A stretch of 31,726 nucleotides of DNA from a virus. Position numbers and translations under genes: made by a program. Below are positions 20,360 to 29,482 of this stretch, piece after piece. The stretch is taken from IMG/VR virus record IMGVR_UViG_3300032093_000545, positions 1 to 31,726 of that record. One strand, given 5' to 3'. The stretch's first letter is position 1, and each line of letters starts with the position of its first letter. The notes beneath the pieces were generated by a model. The model was not told where the DNA came from, did not search any database, and saw nothing but the letters and a program-made list of their open reading frames with translations.

Positions 20360-21046
20360 ATGAAGTTAGAACTGCTTATACCAACATCATTAAGTGAGAT
20401 ACCATTAAAGCACTACCAAGAGTTTAGAAAGGTAGCTGAAAACTCAAATGATGAGGAGTTCATCTCTGAAAAGATGATAGAATTATTCTGTGGGATTGAA
20501 CTAAAAGACGTAATTAAAATCAAGGCATCCGATATTAGCGATATGGTGCAGCATTTTAATCAGTTGTTCTCTGGGAAGCAAAACTTTCAGCATCGGTTTA
20601 AGATTGGAGATTTAGAATTCGGGTTCGTTACTGATTTAGAAAATATCAGTTGGGGAGAATACATAGACATCGAAAGAAACCTTACAAGTTGGGACACGAT
20701 GCATAAAGCAATGGCTGCTATGTACAGACCTATAACGAAGCGTAAAGGAGAAAAATACGAAATAGAAGAGTACAACGGAACTGCAACCTATGCAGAGGTA
20801 ATGAAGTACGCACCTTTAAACGTGGTGTTTGGTGCTTCGGTTTTTTTTTGGACTTTAGGAAGCGAATTGTTGACGGCTTTGATGGACTATTTGGAGAAGG
20901 AGATAAAGGGGATGGACTTAACGACTATTCAGAACAAACTCAATTTGGAAAGCAATGGGGTTGGTATCAAAGCATATATGCACTCGCTAAAGGAGACGTT
21001 ACAAGATTTGACGCAGTTACCAGAGAACCATTGGTTAAGTGTTTAA
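20360..21046 (+). CDS. Tail assembly chaperone, short form (G)
   Basis: A 228-residue protein beginning MKLELLIPTSLSEIPLKHYQ. Its position before the tail terminator and tape measure genes, the helical LKHYQEF...EKMIELF start, and the slippery run inside the gene identify it as the chaperone that coats the tape measure protein during tail assembly (counterpart of lambda gpG). At 20842-20848 a T7 slippery sequence allows a -1 shift into the frame ending at 21120, producing the longer GT form. Unlike lambda G, the zero frame continues for 65 further codons after the slip site, with an organised sequence (LLTALMDYLEKEIKG, HSLKETLQDLTQL). Confidence 0.78.
   Translation: MKLELLIPTSLSEIPLKHYQEFRKVAENSNDEEFISEKMIELFCGIELKDVIKIKASDISDMVQHFNQLFSGKQNFQHRFKIGDLEFGFVTDLENISWGEYIDIERNLTSWDTMHKAMAAMYRPITKRKGEKYEIEEYNGTATYAEVMKYAPLNVVFGASVFFWTLGSELLTALMDYLEKEIKGMDLTTIQNKLNLESNGVGIKAYMHSLKETLQDLTQLPENHWLSV
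20842..20848 (+). other. Programmed -1 ribosomal frameshift site
   Basis: Within a run of nine T (20841-20849), T TTT TTT is in register with the chaperone frame (P-site codon 20843-20845, A-site codon 20846-20848). After a -1 slip the ribosome continues with codon 20848-20850 (TTG) into the T frame. Homopolymer heptamers of this kind are classical -1 slippery sites. Confidence 0.75.
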
Positions 21047-21120
21047 CCTTACTCACTTTTGAGAAGCAGAAGACAGAAATAGAAATTAGACAGATTAAAA
21101 AACAACAAAATAAATGGTAG
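20848..21120 (+). CDS. Tail assembly chaperone T extension (made as GT by -1 frameshift)
   Basis: The -1 frame read after the slip site adds about 91 residues: DFRKRIVDGFDGLFGE, then FGKQWGWYQSIYALAKGD and TFEKQKTEIEIRQIKKQQN. The WGWYQSIYALA core is the recognisable T segment found in other tail chaperones. The joint GT product would be 253 residues (163 from the G frame plus 90). The extension has no good start codon of its own (TTG at 20848), which supports frameshift expression. It overlaps the tail terminator gene start by 7 bases. Confidence 0.78.
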   Translation: MDFRKRIVDGFDGLFGEGDKGDGLNDYSEQTQFGKQWGWYQSIYALAKGDVTRFDAVTREPLVKCLTLLTFEKQKTEIEIRQIKKQQNKW

Positions 21121-21887
21121 GATTCTACACGATTATAGGCAAGCTAAAGACGGAGTTAAATAGTTCTCCGTTTGTTAATTCAGTTACAGAAGGAAGCATC
21201 TTCAATGTTGACTTAGCTAAACAAACTATATTTCCTTTATCGCATATTATGGTTAACTCAGCATCGTTTGAGGAAAACGTAATGAGGTTTAACGTAAGCA
21301 TCATTGCAATGGATATAGTTGACATATCAAAAGACGAAACTTCGGATGTATTTGTAGGCAACGATAACGAGCAAGATGTATTGAATACTCAGTTAGCGGT
21401 TCTTCAACGAGTGTATGAAGTAATGAGACGAGGCACGTTATACACGGAGTTATTTCAAGTAGACGGAAGTCCTAATTGTGAACCATTTACAGAACGCTTT
21501 GAAAATCTTTTAGCAGGATGGACAATGACATTTGATGTGTTAGTTCCTAACGAAATGAGCATTTGCGATAATTCACCTACGGTATCTGTTTATAGCCAAG
21601 TGGTTAATTTTGACCCTGCGAATCCTGTAAGACCAAGGTATAACTCAATTCAATATTTATGTGATGGTGATTTTTTAGCTGCATCGTATGGAACGAATGA
21701 AGAGAATTTAACAGATTTAATAGCGATGTTTAATAGTGTGCCACCTGTACAAGAACAAGCTACGTTTTTAGACTACGGAATCTGTTATGACAACGGAGAC
21801 GGAAGAGTAAGAATGGAAATGACACAAGCAGCATATAACGCACTTGGTTGTGATGGAACTTTAACGCTTAACGTTATCTACGATTAA
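21114..21887 (+). CDS. Putative tail terminator/tail completion protein
   Basis: A 257-residue protein. Residues 1-165 (GFYTIIGKLKTELNSSPFV, IFPLSHIMVNSASFEENVM, FNVSIIAMDIVDIS, GWTMTFDVLVPNEMS) show the alternating helix-strand layout of the tail terminator fold (lambda gpU/SPP1 gp17 class), which caps the tail tube. Residues ~190-257 form a separate beta-rich C-terminal domain not usual for the family. The neighbouring HK97 gp10-like gene supports a role at the head-tail junction. Confidence 0.6.
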   Translation: MVGFYTIIGKLKTELNSSPFVNSVTEGSIFNVDLAKQTIFPLSHIMVNSASFEENVMRFNVSIIAMDIVDISKDETSDVFVGNDNEQDVLNTQLAVLQRVYEVMRRGTLYTELFQVDGSPNCEPFTERFENLLAGWTMTFDVLVPNEMSICDNSPTVSVYSQVVNFDPANPVRPRYNSIQYLCDGDFLAASYGTNEENLTDLIAMFNSVPPVQEQATFLDYGICYDNGDGRVRMEMTQAAYNALGCDGTLTLNVIYD

Positions 21888-22420
21888 TGCAGAAAGACGA
21901 AGTACAAAAGGCTTTAGATAGGTTTAAAGACCATATAATAGCACAAGCTAAACGTAACCTTACCAATAAGGATAAGAACGTTAGTAAGAAGCTATACAAC
22001 TCTATCGAAGGAGAAGTAAAAGTATTCCCTAATTCCATCGGTATGTACTTTAGTATGGAAGAATACGGAGCGTATCAAGACTTAGGGATTAAAGGAAAGA
22101 ATAGCGCAAGTAAAGCGCCACAATCTCCGTACAGATTCGGAAGCGGTACAGGTAAAAAAGGTGGACTAACGGCAGCTATGGAGAAATGGGTTACACAAAG
22201 ACGAATCCAATTTAAAGATAGAAATAGCGGTAAGTTTATGAGTTACAAATCTACTGCGTGGTTAATGACCAGAAGTATATACTCTAAAGGAATTAAACCG
22301 AGTTTATTTTTCACTAAGCCATTTGAAGCAGCATACAAAAACCTACCAAACGAGTTAATAGATAAATACGGACTCGAAGCGAGTAAACTATTTAACGACA
22401 TAATAAAACAACCTAAGTAA
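21887..22420 (+). CDS. HK97 gp10-like head-tail joining/neck protein
   Basis: A 177-residue basic protein: an N-terminal helix (VQKALDRFKDHIIAQAKRNL), then LYNSIEGEVKVFPNSIGMYF, then MEEYGAYQDLGIKGK, the pattern of the HK97 gp10/tail completion family where the Y-x-E-xG motif follows the second strand. It is thought to sit at the neck between the connector and the tail terminator. The insertion QSPYRFGSGTGKKGG is typical of the Bacteroidota version. The stop overlaps the next start (TAATG). Confidence 0.7.
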   Translation: MQKDEVQKALDRFKDHIIAQAKRNLTNKDKNVSKKLYNSIEGEVKVFPNSIGMYFSMEEYGAYQDLGIKGKNSASKAPQSPYRFGSGTGKKGGLTAAMEKWVTQRRIQFKDRNSGKFMSYKSTAWLMTRSIYSKGIKPSLFFTKPFEAAYKNLPNELIDKYGLEASKLFNDIIKQPK

Positions 22421-23499
22421 TGGCTGAAAACAGAATATTTGCACGTTCTCCATTTATTGTGAGAATAGCAGAAGCAGGACAAATAGAAACACAAGTAAAA
22501 TTATATATTTGGAATGGCACAGGTTCAGCACCTGCAACTCCAACTTATACTTTGAGCAAGTTAATTCCTGCACCTACAGATATTGAAACGTTATACAATA
22601 TTTCTCCGTATATCAAAGAGTTTATTTCGCACCAATCGTTTCAGAATAACTATAGCAATTTAAACCAATTTTTATTTGCTGATGATTATTGTAATGTAAA
22701 GATAGATACGTTCAAAAAAATAACCTCATCATTTGTGCTTGTTAGTTCCACAACTTACAAAGCGTTTGATGGCTACGGAACTTATACCGAAGGAATGAAT
22801 CCTGATTTAGGGAACGTTCTTTTAGACGAAGGTACTTATTACTATGAGTACGATTCTACGGTAGATTTATTATATGCGCCACTAAAAAGAGCAGGAGCAG
22901 TAACGATAAATATAGAGAGTGGGCACAAGGTAAAATACACCGAACTAAACACGGGAAATATATTTACAAATACTTCTATCACTGTAGGTATGCGTAATGC
23001 TTATAGAGTATATCCTAACTACTACGACAACGGGAATTTAATGCAAGTTTTAGACTCGTCAGACAACGTATTGTGGGAAGCTACATTTAGACCTATTGTA
23101 GAATGTAAGTATACACCTGTAGTAATTGACTTTATCAATAAGTATGGTGGATGGCAACGTGAGTTTTTCTTTAAGGCATCTAAAAACACGGTATCTACAA
23201 CGAACACTACTTACAACTTAATGCAGGATAATTTACAGAACTACGATATCTTAGAAGGGCAACGTAAGATATTTAACTCTGTGATGTTAGAAACTATACA
23301 GGTTAATAGTGATTGGAGAGATGACGACTACTCAGAAGTGATTAGGCAGTTAATGATGAGTGAAAGAATCTTATTAAATAATTCTCCTGTTAAGATAAAC
23401 ACAAATTCTATGGAGATGTTTAAGCAGATAAACACGAAAATGATAAACTATCAATTAGACTTTGAATACGCTTACGATATAAACAATACTGTTGTGTAA
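22420..23499 (+). CDS. Conserved tail structural protein, 359 aa (distal tail candidate)
   Basis: A 359-residue beta-rich protein with no membrane segment. Features: AENRIFARSPFIVRIAEAGQ at the N-terminus, PVVIDFINKYGGWQREFFF in the middle, and near the end a helical part with VIRQLMMSERILLNNSPVK. It is conserved at this place (between neck genes and the large tail protein) in Bacteroidota siphophages. Position before the hub-like protein suggests a distal tail or tail-tip adaptor role, but no Dit signature can be read with certainty. Confidence 0.6.
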   Translation: MAENRIFARSPFIVRIAEAGQIETQVKLYIWNGTGSAPATPTYTLSKLIPAPTDIETLYNISPYIKEFISHQSFQNNYSNLNQFLFADDYCNVKIDTFKKITSSFVLVSSTTYKAFDGYGTYTEGMNPDLGNVLLDEGTYYYEYDSTVDLLYAPLKRAGAVTINIESGHKVKYTELNTGNIFTNTSITVGMRNAYRVYPNYYDNGNLMQVLDSSDNVLWEATFRPIVECKYTPVVIDFINKYGGWQREFFFKASKNTVSTTNTTYNLMQDNLQNYDILEGQRKIFNSVMLETIQVNSDWRDDDYSEVIRQLMMSERILLNNSPVKINTNSMEMFKQINTKMINYQLDFEYAYDINNTVV

Positions 23500-25850
23500 T
23501 GAGAAAGGTACAAGTATACATAGAGAATCAAAAATTAGAGTTATTCAACGATGAGCAAATTCAAATTACAAGTTCAGTCCAAAATGTGCAAGATATTGCT
23601 AAAGTATTCACTGATTTCTCACAATCTTTTACCGTACCTGCCTCTCCTATAAATAATCAAATCTTTCAACACTTCTACCAAACAGATGTAGATTCTACGT
23701 TAGACTACCAATTAAGAAGAGATGCTAAGATAGAAATAGACTTAGTTTTATTTCGCACAGGTAAGATTCAGTTAGAAAAGGCAAACTTAAAGAAGGGTAT
23801 GGCAGAAAGCTATACGATAACTTTCTACGGAGATGTTAGAACGCTACAGGATTATTTTGGAGATGACAAATTAGCGGTATTAGATTACACGCCTTACACA
23901 CACGAATACTCTGGTGCAGAAATTCAAGCACGAATCACTGACACTACAGATTATGATGTTAGATATCCTTTGATTACTTCTGAGCGTGTATGGACTTACG
24001 GAGATGCAGCAAGTACAGATATAAGTGTTACAGGAACACGAATGAACTATTATGAGTTATTTCCTGCGCTAAAAATCAGAAGAGTATTTGATGCTATAGA
24101 ATCTCAATATGGAATAGATTTTCAAGGAGCGTTTTTAACAGATGAAAGATTTGATAACGCATTTTTATATTTAAAGAATAGCGAGACATTTGGTTTTCAA
24201 ACTGAGCCACAAAGAATAAATTTTACTTCTTATAGTGGTTTTGATACTACAGGGTTTGTAGCAAGAGACTGCTTTAATACCGTAGAAGATACCTTACTGA
24301 TAGTTTACGATGACGAGGATTTAAATCCTGCGGTAGGAACTCATAATATTAATTTAGTTTGTTCATCTGTTTCTAACCCAAGTGCAACATATTATATTGA
24401 CGTATATAATAACGGAGTTTTAGAAACTACTTTACAAGCACAAGGTACAGGAAATATTGACACGTTAACTTATAGCAATGATGTAGGATTAAACAATGTA
24501 TTCTACTTTGTAGTAAGAGCAAATGCAGCTATAAATATTGATATAGATATTTATTACAATCAATATCGTACTGAGTGGTATGATAGTGGAGGTGGAGTTT
24601 TTGTACAGATTTACACACTACTTATATTTAACGCTACGACTTCAACACTTGCTTTAGTAGCTGATTTGGATATAGGAAATAACATTCCTGATTTAACCGT
24701 GTCGGATTTTGTTAAAGGAGTGCTTAAAGAATTTAATTTAACTATAGCACCTTTAAGCCCTACATCTTTTGAATTAATGCCGTTAGAAGATTGGTATGCA
24801 AAAGGAAGAATTGTAGATATTACACCACATACTGATATTGATAGCATCGATATTCAAAGAGTCCCATTATATAAAAAGATTTCATTTAAATACCAAAAGT
24901 CGGAATCATTTATTAATACAGGATTTGCAGATACGTTTGGAAGAGAGTACGGAGACTTAGAGCAAACTTTTGATTATGATGGTAGTGATTATGTAGTAGA
25001 ATCTCCATTTGAAAATTTATTACATTCTAAATTCACAGGAACTAATTTACAAGCAGGATATATAATAAACAGAAACTTTGGAAAGTACATTCCTAAACCT
25101 ATATTATTATATATGGCTGAACAAACTGCGTGTAGTTTTAAATTTAATAATGCAACTACCGTAGACACGATTACAGACTATATGCCATTCGGACAAGACA
25201 CGTTTGCGAATGGGCAGTATTTAAGTTTAAACTTTGGACCAGAAATAAGTTCTTTACGTGAGATAGTAATTAACAACCACATATTTGCTACATACTACTC
25301 AAACTACATTAACAACCTTTATGTAAGAAAAAATAGATTAGTTTATGTAAAGTGCTATTTACCTTTAGCGTTATTAACATCTATTCGTTTGAATGATAGA
25401 GTAATAATCAGAGATAAACGCTACGTAATAAACGAGATGAAATCTAACCTAACTACAGGTGAAGTTAATTTAGTTTTACTGCTTGATTTTAGAAGGATTA
25501 AACGCAGAAGACCGAAGTGGACTATTCCAACGGGGGGACTAACTTTAAAAAGTCCTGTGATTATGCCTAACGGAGCGACTGAGTTTAATATTGATGAGGG
25601 TGCTACAGGAATAGTAGCAACTCCAGATAGAGCATTTGTAGATTCAAACATTCAATTTGCGATTCCCGCAAATCCCGATAGTGGATATTTCTTAATGACA
25701 GAAGACGGAGACAACTTAGACACGGAAGACTATAATAATTTAAGAAGTGAAGAAGGAACACCACAAATATTAAACATAGAAATTACATACGATTTCCCTG
25801 ATGGAAGTACAGAAACACAAGATTATCCATTTGTAATATCAGATTTATGA
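23499..25850 (+). CDS. Large tail-tip/hub-like protein, 783 aa
   Basis: A 783-residue protein, the largest in the genome. The N-terminal ~130 residues (VYIENQKLELFNDEQIQIT, then TDFSQSFTVPASPINNQIF) and the section LTIAPLSPTSFELMPLEDWY to VDITPHTDIDSIDIQRVPLY resemble baseplate-hub/tail-associated proteins, with small beta domains in series. A later stretch has KCYLPLALLTSIRLNDRVII, the typical OB/beta-hub end. Residues ~650-783 are an acidic variable C-terminus. No peptidase or lysozyme motif is seen. Role: tail tip contacting the host envelope (inferred). It is encoded just before a small gene and the tape measure, the reverse of the usual order. Confidence 0.62.
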   Translation: MRKVQVYIENQKLELFNDEQIQITSSVQNVQDIAKVFTDFSQSFTVPASPINNQIFQHFYQTDVDSTLDYQLRRDAKIEIDLVLFRTGKIQLEKANLKKGMAESYTITFYGDVRTLQDYFGDDKLAVLDYTPYTHEYSGAEIQARITDTTDYDVRYPLITSERVWTYGDAASTDISVTGTRMNYYELFPALKIRRVFDAIESQYGIDFQGAFLTDERFDNAFLYLKNSETFGFQTEPQRINFTSYSGFDTTGFVARDCFNTVEDTLLIVYDDEDLNPAVGTHNINLVCSSVSNPSATYYIDVYNNGVLETTLQAQGTGNIDTLTYSNDVGLNNVFYFVVRANAAINIDIDIYYNQYRTEWYDSGGGVFVQIYTLLIFNATTSTLALVADLDIGNNIPDLTVSDFVKGVLKEFNLTIAPLSPTSFELMPLEDWYAKGRIVDITPHTDIDSIDIQRVPLYKKISFKYQKSESFINTGFADTFGREYGDLEQTFDYDGSDYVVESPFENLLHSKFTGTNLQAGYIINRNFGKYIPKPILLYMAEQTACSFKFNNATTVDTITDYMPFGQDTFANGQYLSLNFGPEISSLREIVINNHIFATYYSNYINNLYVRKNRLVYVKCYLPLALLTSIRLNDRVIIRDKRYVINEMKSNLTTGEVNLVLLLDFRRIKRRRPKWTIPTGGLTLKSPVIMPNGATEFNIDEGATGIVATPDRAFVDSNIQFAIPANPDSGYFLMTEDGDNLDTEDYNNLRSEEGTPQILNIEITYDFPDGSTETQDYPFVISDL

Positions 25851-26002
25851 TAAAGAACATTTTAGAACTGCTCAAAATAGACGATTTCTACGGAAAGACG
25901 GAATTTATAGACATCGCTAAAGGAAAGTATAAGATACCTACAAGCGTAAGAGAAGCATACAAACAAGGTAAAAGAGAGTTAAAGAGTAAAAGACGTAAGT
26001 AA
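25847..26002 (+). CDS. Small basic protein, 51 aa
   Basis: ATG 25847 overlaps the preceding stop (ATGA) and the stop overlaps the tape measure ATG (TAATG), so the frame is coupled on both sides. The 51-residue protein begins MIKNILELLKIDDFYGK and ends in a strongly basic tail (KRELKSKRRK). Function unknown. Confidence 0.65.
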   Translation: MIKNILELLKIDDFYGKTEFIDIAKGKYKIPTSVREAYKQGKRELKSKRRK

Positions 26003-27855
26003 TGGCAGAAAAGAAAGTAATAGAACTTGAGGTAAAAAGCGATTCGTTAGGTTCGTTAAAATCTCAGTTACGAGCAGCGCAGAATGAAGTTAATGAACTT
26101 GCTGCAAAGTTTGGTGCAACGTCACAGGAAGCTATTGGTGCTGCTAAACGTGCTGCGGAATTAAAGGATGCTATTGGGGATGCTAAAGCGTTAACGGATT
26201 CATTTAACCCAGATGGAAAATTCAATGCCTTATCTGCTTCTATCGGTGGTGCGTTAAATGGGTTTCAAGCGTTTGAAGGTGCGTTAGGTTTAGTAGGTGT
26301 AGAATCGGAAGATTTACAGAAGACTTTACTCAAGGTACAAAGTGCTATGGCTTTGTCACAGGGTGTTCAAGGATTGTTAGAAGCGAAGGATAGCTTTAAA
26401 CAATTAGGAGCGGTAGCAGCAGATGCGTTAAAAGGAATACGTACAGGAATAGCAGCGACAGGTATCGGTTTGTTAGTTGTGGCGGTAGGTACTTTAGTTG
26501 CTTATTGGGATGACATTAAAACTGCTATTAGTGGAGTGAGTTCTGAGCAGGAAGCGTTAAATGCTAAATCACAGAAAGACGTAGACCTACAGAAGGAGAA
26601 GTTAGAAAGTTTAGATTCTCAGGATAACATATTAAAGCTACAAGGCTTAACTGAGAAGCAAATCTTACAACTCAAGATTAAGCAAACAGATGAGGCTATA
26701 AAAGCCTATGAGATATCTATTAAGAATCAAGAACAAACGTTAAAGGCACAGATACAAGCTGAACAACGAAACAAAGAGATACTTAAAGGAATACTTCAAT
26801 TCATATTAGCACCTATAAATCTACTCTTAAAAACCGTAGACGAAATAGGCGCATTCTTGGGTAAAGATTGGAACTTGCAAGACCAAGTAATGGATTGGAC
26901 TGCTTCATTAATCTTCGACCCTAAAGAAGTAGAAGAAGAAGGAATGAAAGCTATTGCAGAATCTAAAAAGGCTTTAGCAGAATTAAAGAACCAACAGGCA
27001 GGATTTAAATTAGAAATACAAGCTATTGACAAAGCTGCTGCGGATGCACGTAGACAAGCACAAAAGGAAGCAGATGCTAAACGTATAGCAGACGAAAAGG
27101 AGAAGAATGATAAGTTAAAAGAACTTGCCGAAGAGAAAGCTAAATTTGATTTAGAGCAAATCGAATTAGATGAGATAAGACAAGAACAAGCATACCAAAG
27201 AAAGTTAGATGCAGCCGCTAAAGCAGCAGAGGAAGAGAAAGCTATGGAAGATGCTTTAAGAGCAGAACGATTAGCAGCAGAAGAATCGGATGAAAAAAGA
27301 CAAGAAGAAGCGTGGGCAAGAGAGCAGGAAGGTATAGCTAAACTACAAGAACTAAAATACGCAGCGGTTCTACAGGGTTTAACTTTAATATCTGACTTAT
27401 CTGAAGTATTTGCTAAGAAAGGAGAAAAACAAGCTAAGAAAGCATTTGAGATACAAAAGGCAGCGAGTATAGCAGCCGCAGTAATTACAACTTATCAGAG
27501 TGCGGTTAGTGCGTATCAATCTCAGTTCCTACCATTGCCTGACCCTACATCGCCAATTAGAGGTGCTATCGCAGCAGGTATAGCGGTTGCGGCAGGATTA
27601 GGAAATGTAGCTAAAATTGCTTCTCAAAAGTTTGAAGGTGGCGGTTCAATTAGTGCTTCAGCTGCACCAAGTGGTGGCGGCGGTGGCGGTGGTGGTGTCA
27701 TTACTCCTAACTTTAATATAGTAGGAAATGCACAATCAACTAATCCTTTGGCAGGTTTAGGTAGCCAACCATTACAGGCTTATGTAGTAAGTGGAGATGT
27801 TACGACTGCTCAGTCTTTAGACAGGAACAGAATTAATTACGCAACGTTTGGTTAA
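26002..27855 (+). CDS. Tape measure protein
   Basis: A 617-residue protein with the typical build: helical N-terminus (SLGSLKSQLRAAQNEVNEL), a hydrophobic segment at about residues 145-168 (IAATGIGLLVVAVGTLVAYW), a long charged coiled coil (about 320-440), a second hydrophobic stretch (AIAAGIAVAAGLGNVAKIA) and a Gly-rich stretch of eight glycines near the C-terminus. It sets tail length and travels into the host envelope. At ~1.5 angstrom per residue it would give a tail of about 90 nm. The presence of a tape measure plus a chaperone indicates a long tail. Confidence 0.88.
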   Translation: MAEKKVIELEVKSDSLGSLKSQLRAAQNEVNELAAKFGATSQEAIGAAKRAAELKDAIGDAKALTDSFNPDGKFNALSASIGGALNGFQAFEGALGLVGVESEDLQKTLLKVQSAMALSQGVQGLLEAKDSFKQLGAVAADALKGIRTGIAATGIGLLVVAVGTLVAYWDDIKTAISGVSSEQEALNAKSQKDVDLQKEKLESLDSQDNILKLQGLTEKQILQLKIKQTDEAIKAYEISIKNQEQTLKAQIQAEQRNKEILKGILQFILAPINLLLKTVDEIGAFLGKDWNLQDQVMDWTASLIFDPKEVEEEGMKAIAESKKALAELKNQQAGFKLEIQAIDKAAADARRQAQKEADAKRIADEKEKNDKLKELAEEKAKFDLEQIELDEIRQEQAYQRKLDAAAKAAEEEKAMEDALRAERLAAEESDEKRQEEAWAREQEGIAKLQELKYAAVLQGLTLISDLSEVFAKKGEKQAKKAFEIQKAASIAAAVITTYQSAVSAYQSQFLPLPDPTSPIRGAIAAGIAVAAGLGNVAKIASQKFEGGGSISASAAPSGGGGGGGGVITPNFNIVGNAQSTNPLAGLGSQPLQAYVVSGDVTTAQSLDRNRINYATFG

Positions 27856-27873
27856 ATTATAAGTTATTAGGAT

Positions 27874-28788
27874 ATGAATAAGATTATAGAATTAGTAATT
27901 GATGAGAACGATGAGACAAGCGGAATAGATGCCGTATCTGTAGTTCATTCTCCAGCTATTGAAGAAAACTTTATAGCACTTAAAAAACACGAAGTAGAAC
28001 TTAAAGAAATAGATGCAGAAAAGCGTATTTTAATGGGTGCTGCTTTAGTCCCTAATAAACATATCTACAGACGCAATGAGAAGGATGAGGAATACTACAT
28101 TTACTTTTCAGAGAAGACAGTAAGAAAAGCAAGTGAATTATTCTTAATGCGTTCTAATCAGAATAACGCTACCTACGAACACAAGGATAAATTAGAAGGT
28201 TTAAGCGTAGTAGAAAGTTGGATTATTGACGATGAGAAATCTGATAAATCCCGACTATATGGATTTGATTTACCTAAAGGAACTTGGATGATTTCTATGA
28301 AGGTAAATAACGATGATGTTTGGAAAGACGTAAAAGAAGGTAAAGTTAAAGGATTCTCTATCGAAGGTTATTTTGCGGATAAATACGAGATGAGCTTAAA
28401 AGAGGAATCAAATGAGCTACAACTTGAAGCTGAATTAATCGAGAAGTTGAAAGCACTTATACTAAAAGCTGAATCATATACTTTAGAAAGCTACACAGAC
28501 TACCCAGAAGCAGCTAAAGAAAACGCTAAAATAGCTTTGAGATACGCAGAAGAAAATGGATGGGGAGATTGCGGAACTCCGGTAGGCAAAGCACGAGCAA
28601 ATCAGTTAGCAAATGGAGAAGCTATAAGCGAAGAAACTATTGCAAGAATGGCATCATTTGAAAGACAACGACAAAACTCTGACAAGGAGTTAGGAGATGG
28701 ATGCGGTAGATTAATGTGGTTAGCTTGGGGTGGTGATGAAGGAGTAGAGTGGGCGCAACGTAAACTTGAACAAATCAGAAATAAATAA
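27874..28788 (+). CDS. XkdF-like prohead protease (peptidase S78-type)
   Basis: A 304-residue protein. Residues 1-172 match the XkdF-like putative serine protease domain: GIDAVSVVHSPAIEENFIAL (18-37), YEHKDKLEGLSVVESWII with catalytic-type H103, and VKGFSIEGYF with S162. It would mature the capsid by cleaving scaffold and capsid precursors. Residues ~207-304 (YTDYPEAAKENAKIALRYAE, GTPVGKARANQLANGE, ETIARMASFERQR, GDGCGRLMWLAWGG) are the widely distributed phage domain found attached to proteases or portals. A head-assembly gene, directly downstream of the tape measure. Confidence 0.85.
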   Translation: MNKIIELVIDENDETSGIDAVSVVHSPAIEENFIALKKHEVELKEIDAEKRILMGAALVPNKHIYRRNEKDEEYYIYFSEKTVRKASELFLMRSNQNNATYEHKDKLEGLSVVESWIIDDEKSDKSRLYGFDLPKGTWMISMKVNNDDVWKDVKEGKVKGFSIEGYFADKYEMSLKEESNELQLEAELIEKLKALILKAESYTLESYTDYPEAAKENAKIALRYAEENGWGDCGTPVGKARANQLANGEAISEETIARMASFERQRQNSDKELGDGCGRLMWLAWGGDEGVEWAQRKLEQIRNK

Positions 28789-28790
28789 GA

Positions 28791-29411
28791 ATGGAAATTC
28801 CTTATTTCATACGATATAAAGATTTCACTACTATTCAAAACACGGACTGCGTTTATTTAGATGACGTAAACTCAAGTGTAATAAAGCGTGTAAACGTAGT
28901 AGACTTTGCAGAAGAATTAGCACCTATTATAGAGCCTTACCTAACTAAAGATAGAGGTTCATTTTACGACACTACCACACAAACTGTTGCAACCAATGGT
29001 ATTGCAGCTATGAAGTTTAATTCTGTAGATACAGATGCTACAAGTGGGGTAAGTGTAGAGGAAGACCCGAGCAACAGAAAGAATAAAATCACGGTAAGTA
29101 AAACAGGTGTTTATAATGTAATGTTCTCTGCTCAGGTATTTAGAGAGTCGGGTGGTACAAGTAAACAAGTTGTAATATGGTTGCGTAAAAACGGGGTTGA
29201 TGTACCTGCTTCTGCAACTCACATAGCAGTACAAGCTAACGCAAGATATTTAGTTGCTGCGTGGAACTTTTTTATTCAACTGGATGCAGGAGAATATTGC
29301 CAAATAATGTGGTCACAAGATAATGACATTACATTGCAATACGAAGCACCTAATACGACTATACCTTACCCAAGTGTACCGAGTATAATTTTAACCGTAA
29401 ACGAAGTGTAG
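28791..29411 (+). CDS. Fibre/decoration protein with C1q/TNF-like head domain
   Basis: A 206-residue protein. N-terminal ~60 residues (FTTIQNTDCVYLDDVNSS, KRVNVVDFAEELAPIIEP) resemble the attachment repeat of phage fibres, similar in spacing to the start of the protein at 3326. Residues ~65-206 form a jelly-roll of C1q/TNF type: SKTGVYNVMFSAQVF, KQVVIWLRKNGVDVP, LDAGEYCQIMWSQDND. Such domains trimerise at fibre tips. Because it lies between the protease and scaffold genes, it may be a head fibre or capsid decoration and not a tail fibre. Confidence 0.65.
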   Translation: MEIPYFIRYKDFTTIQNTDCVYLDDVNSSVIKRVNVVDFAEELAPIIEPYLTKDRGSFYDTTTQTVATNGIAAMKFNSVDTDATSGVSVEEDPSNRKNKITVSKTGVYNVMFSAQVFRESGGTSKQVVIWLRKNGVDVPASATHIAVQANARYLVAAWNFFIQLDAGEYCQIMWSQDNDITLQYEAPNTTIPYPSVPSIILTVNEV

Positions 29412-29482
29412 TGACTCATATATTAGTCATTAAGCACTAAAAACACGGATAATGTATAATATATTAATCAAAAACAAATAAG

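Noticed and set aside
29412-29429. Inverted repeat TGACT / AGTCA and a nearby TATAAT (29455-29460)
   Set aside because: Short stem with no T tract, and TATAAT is not the Bacteroidota box; it might belong to a late promoter but nothing corroborates it.
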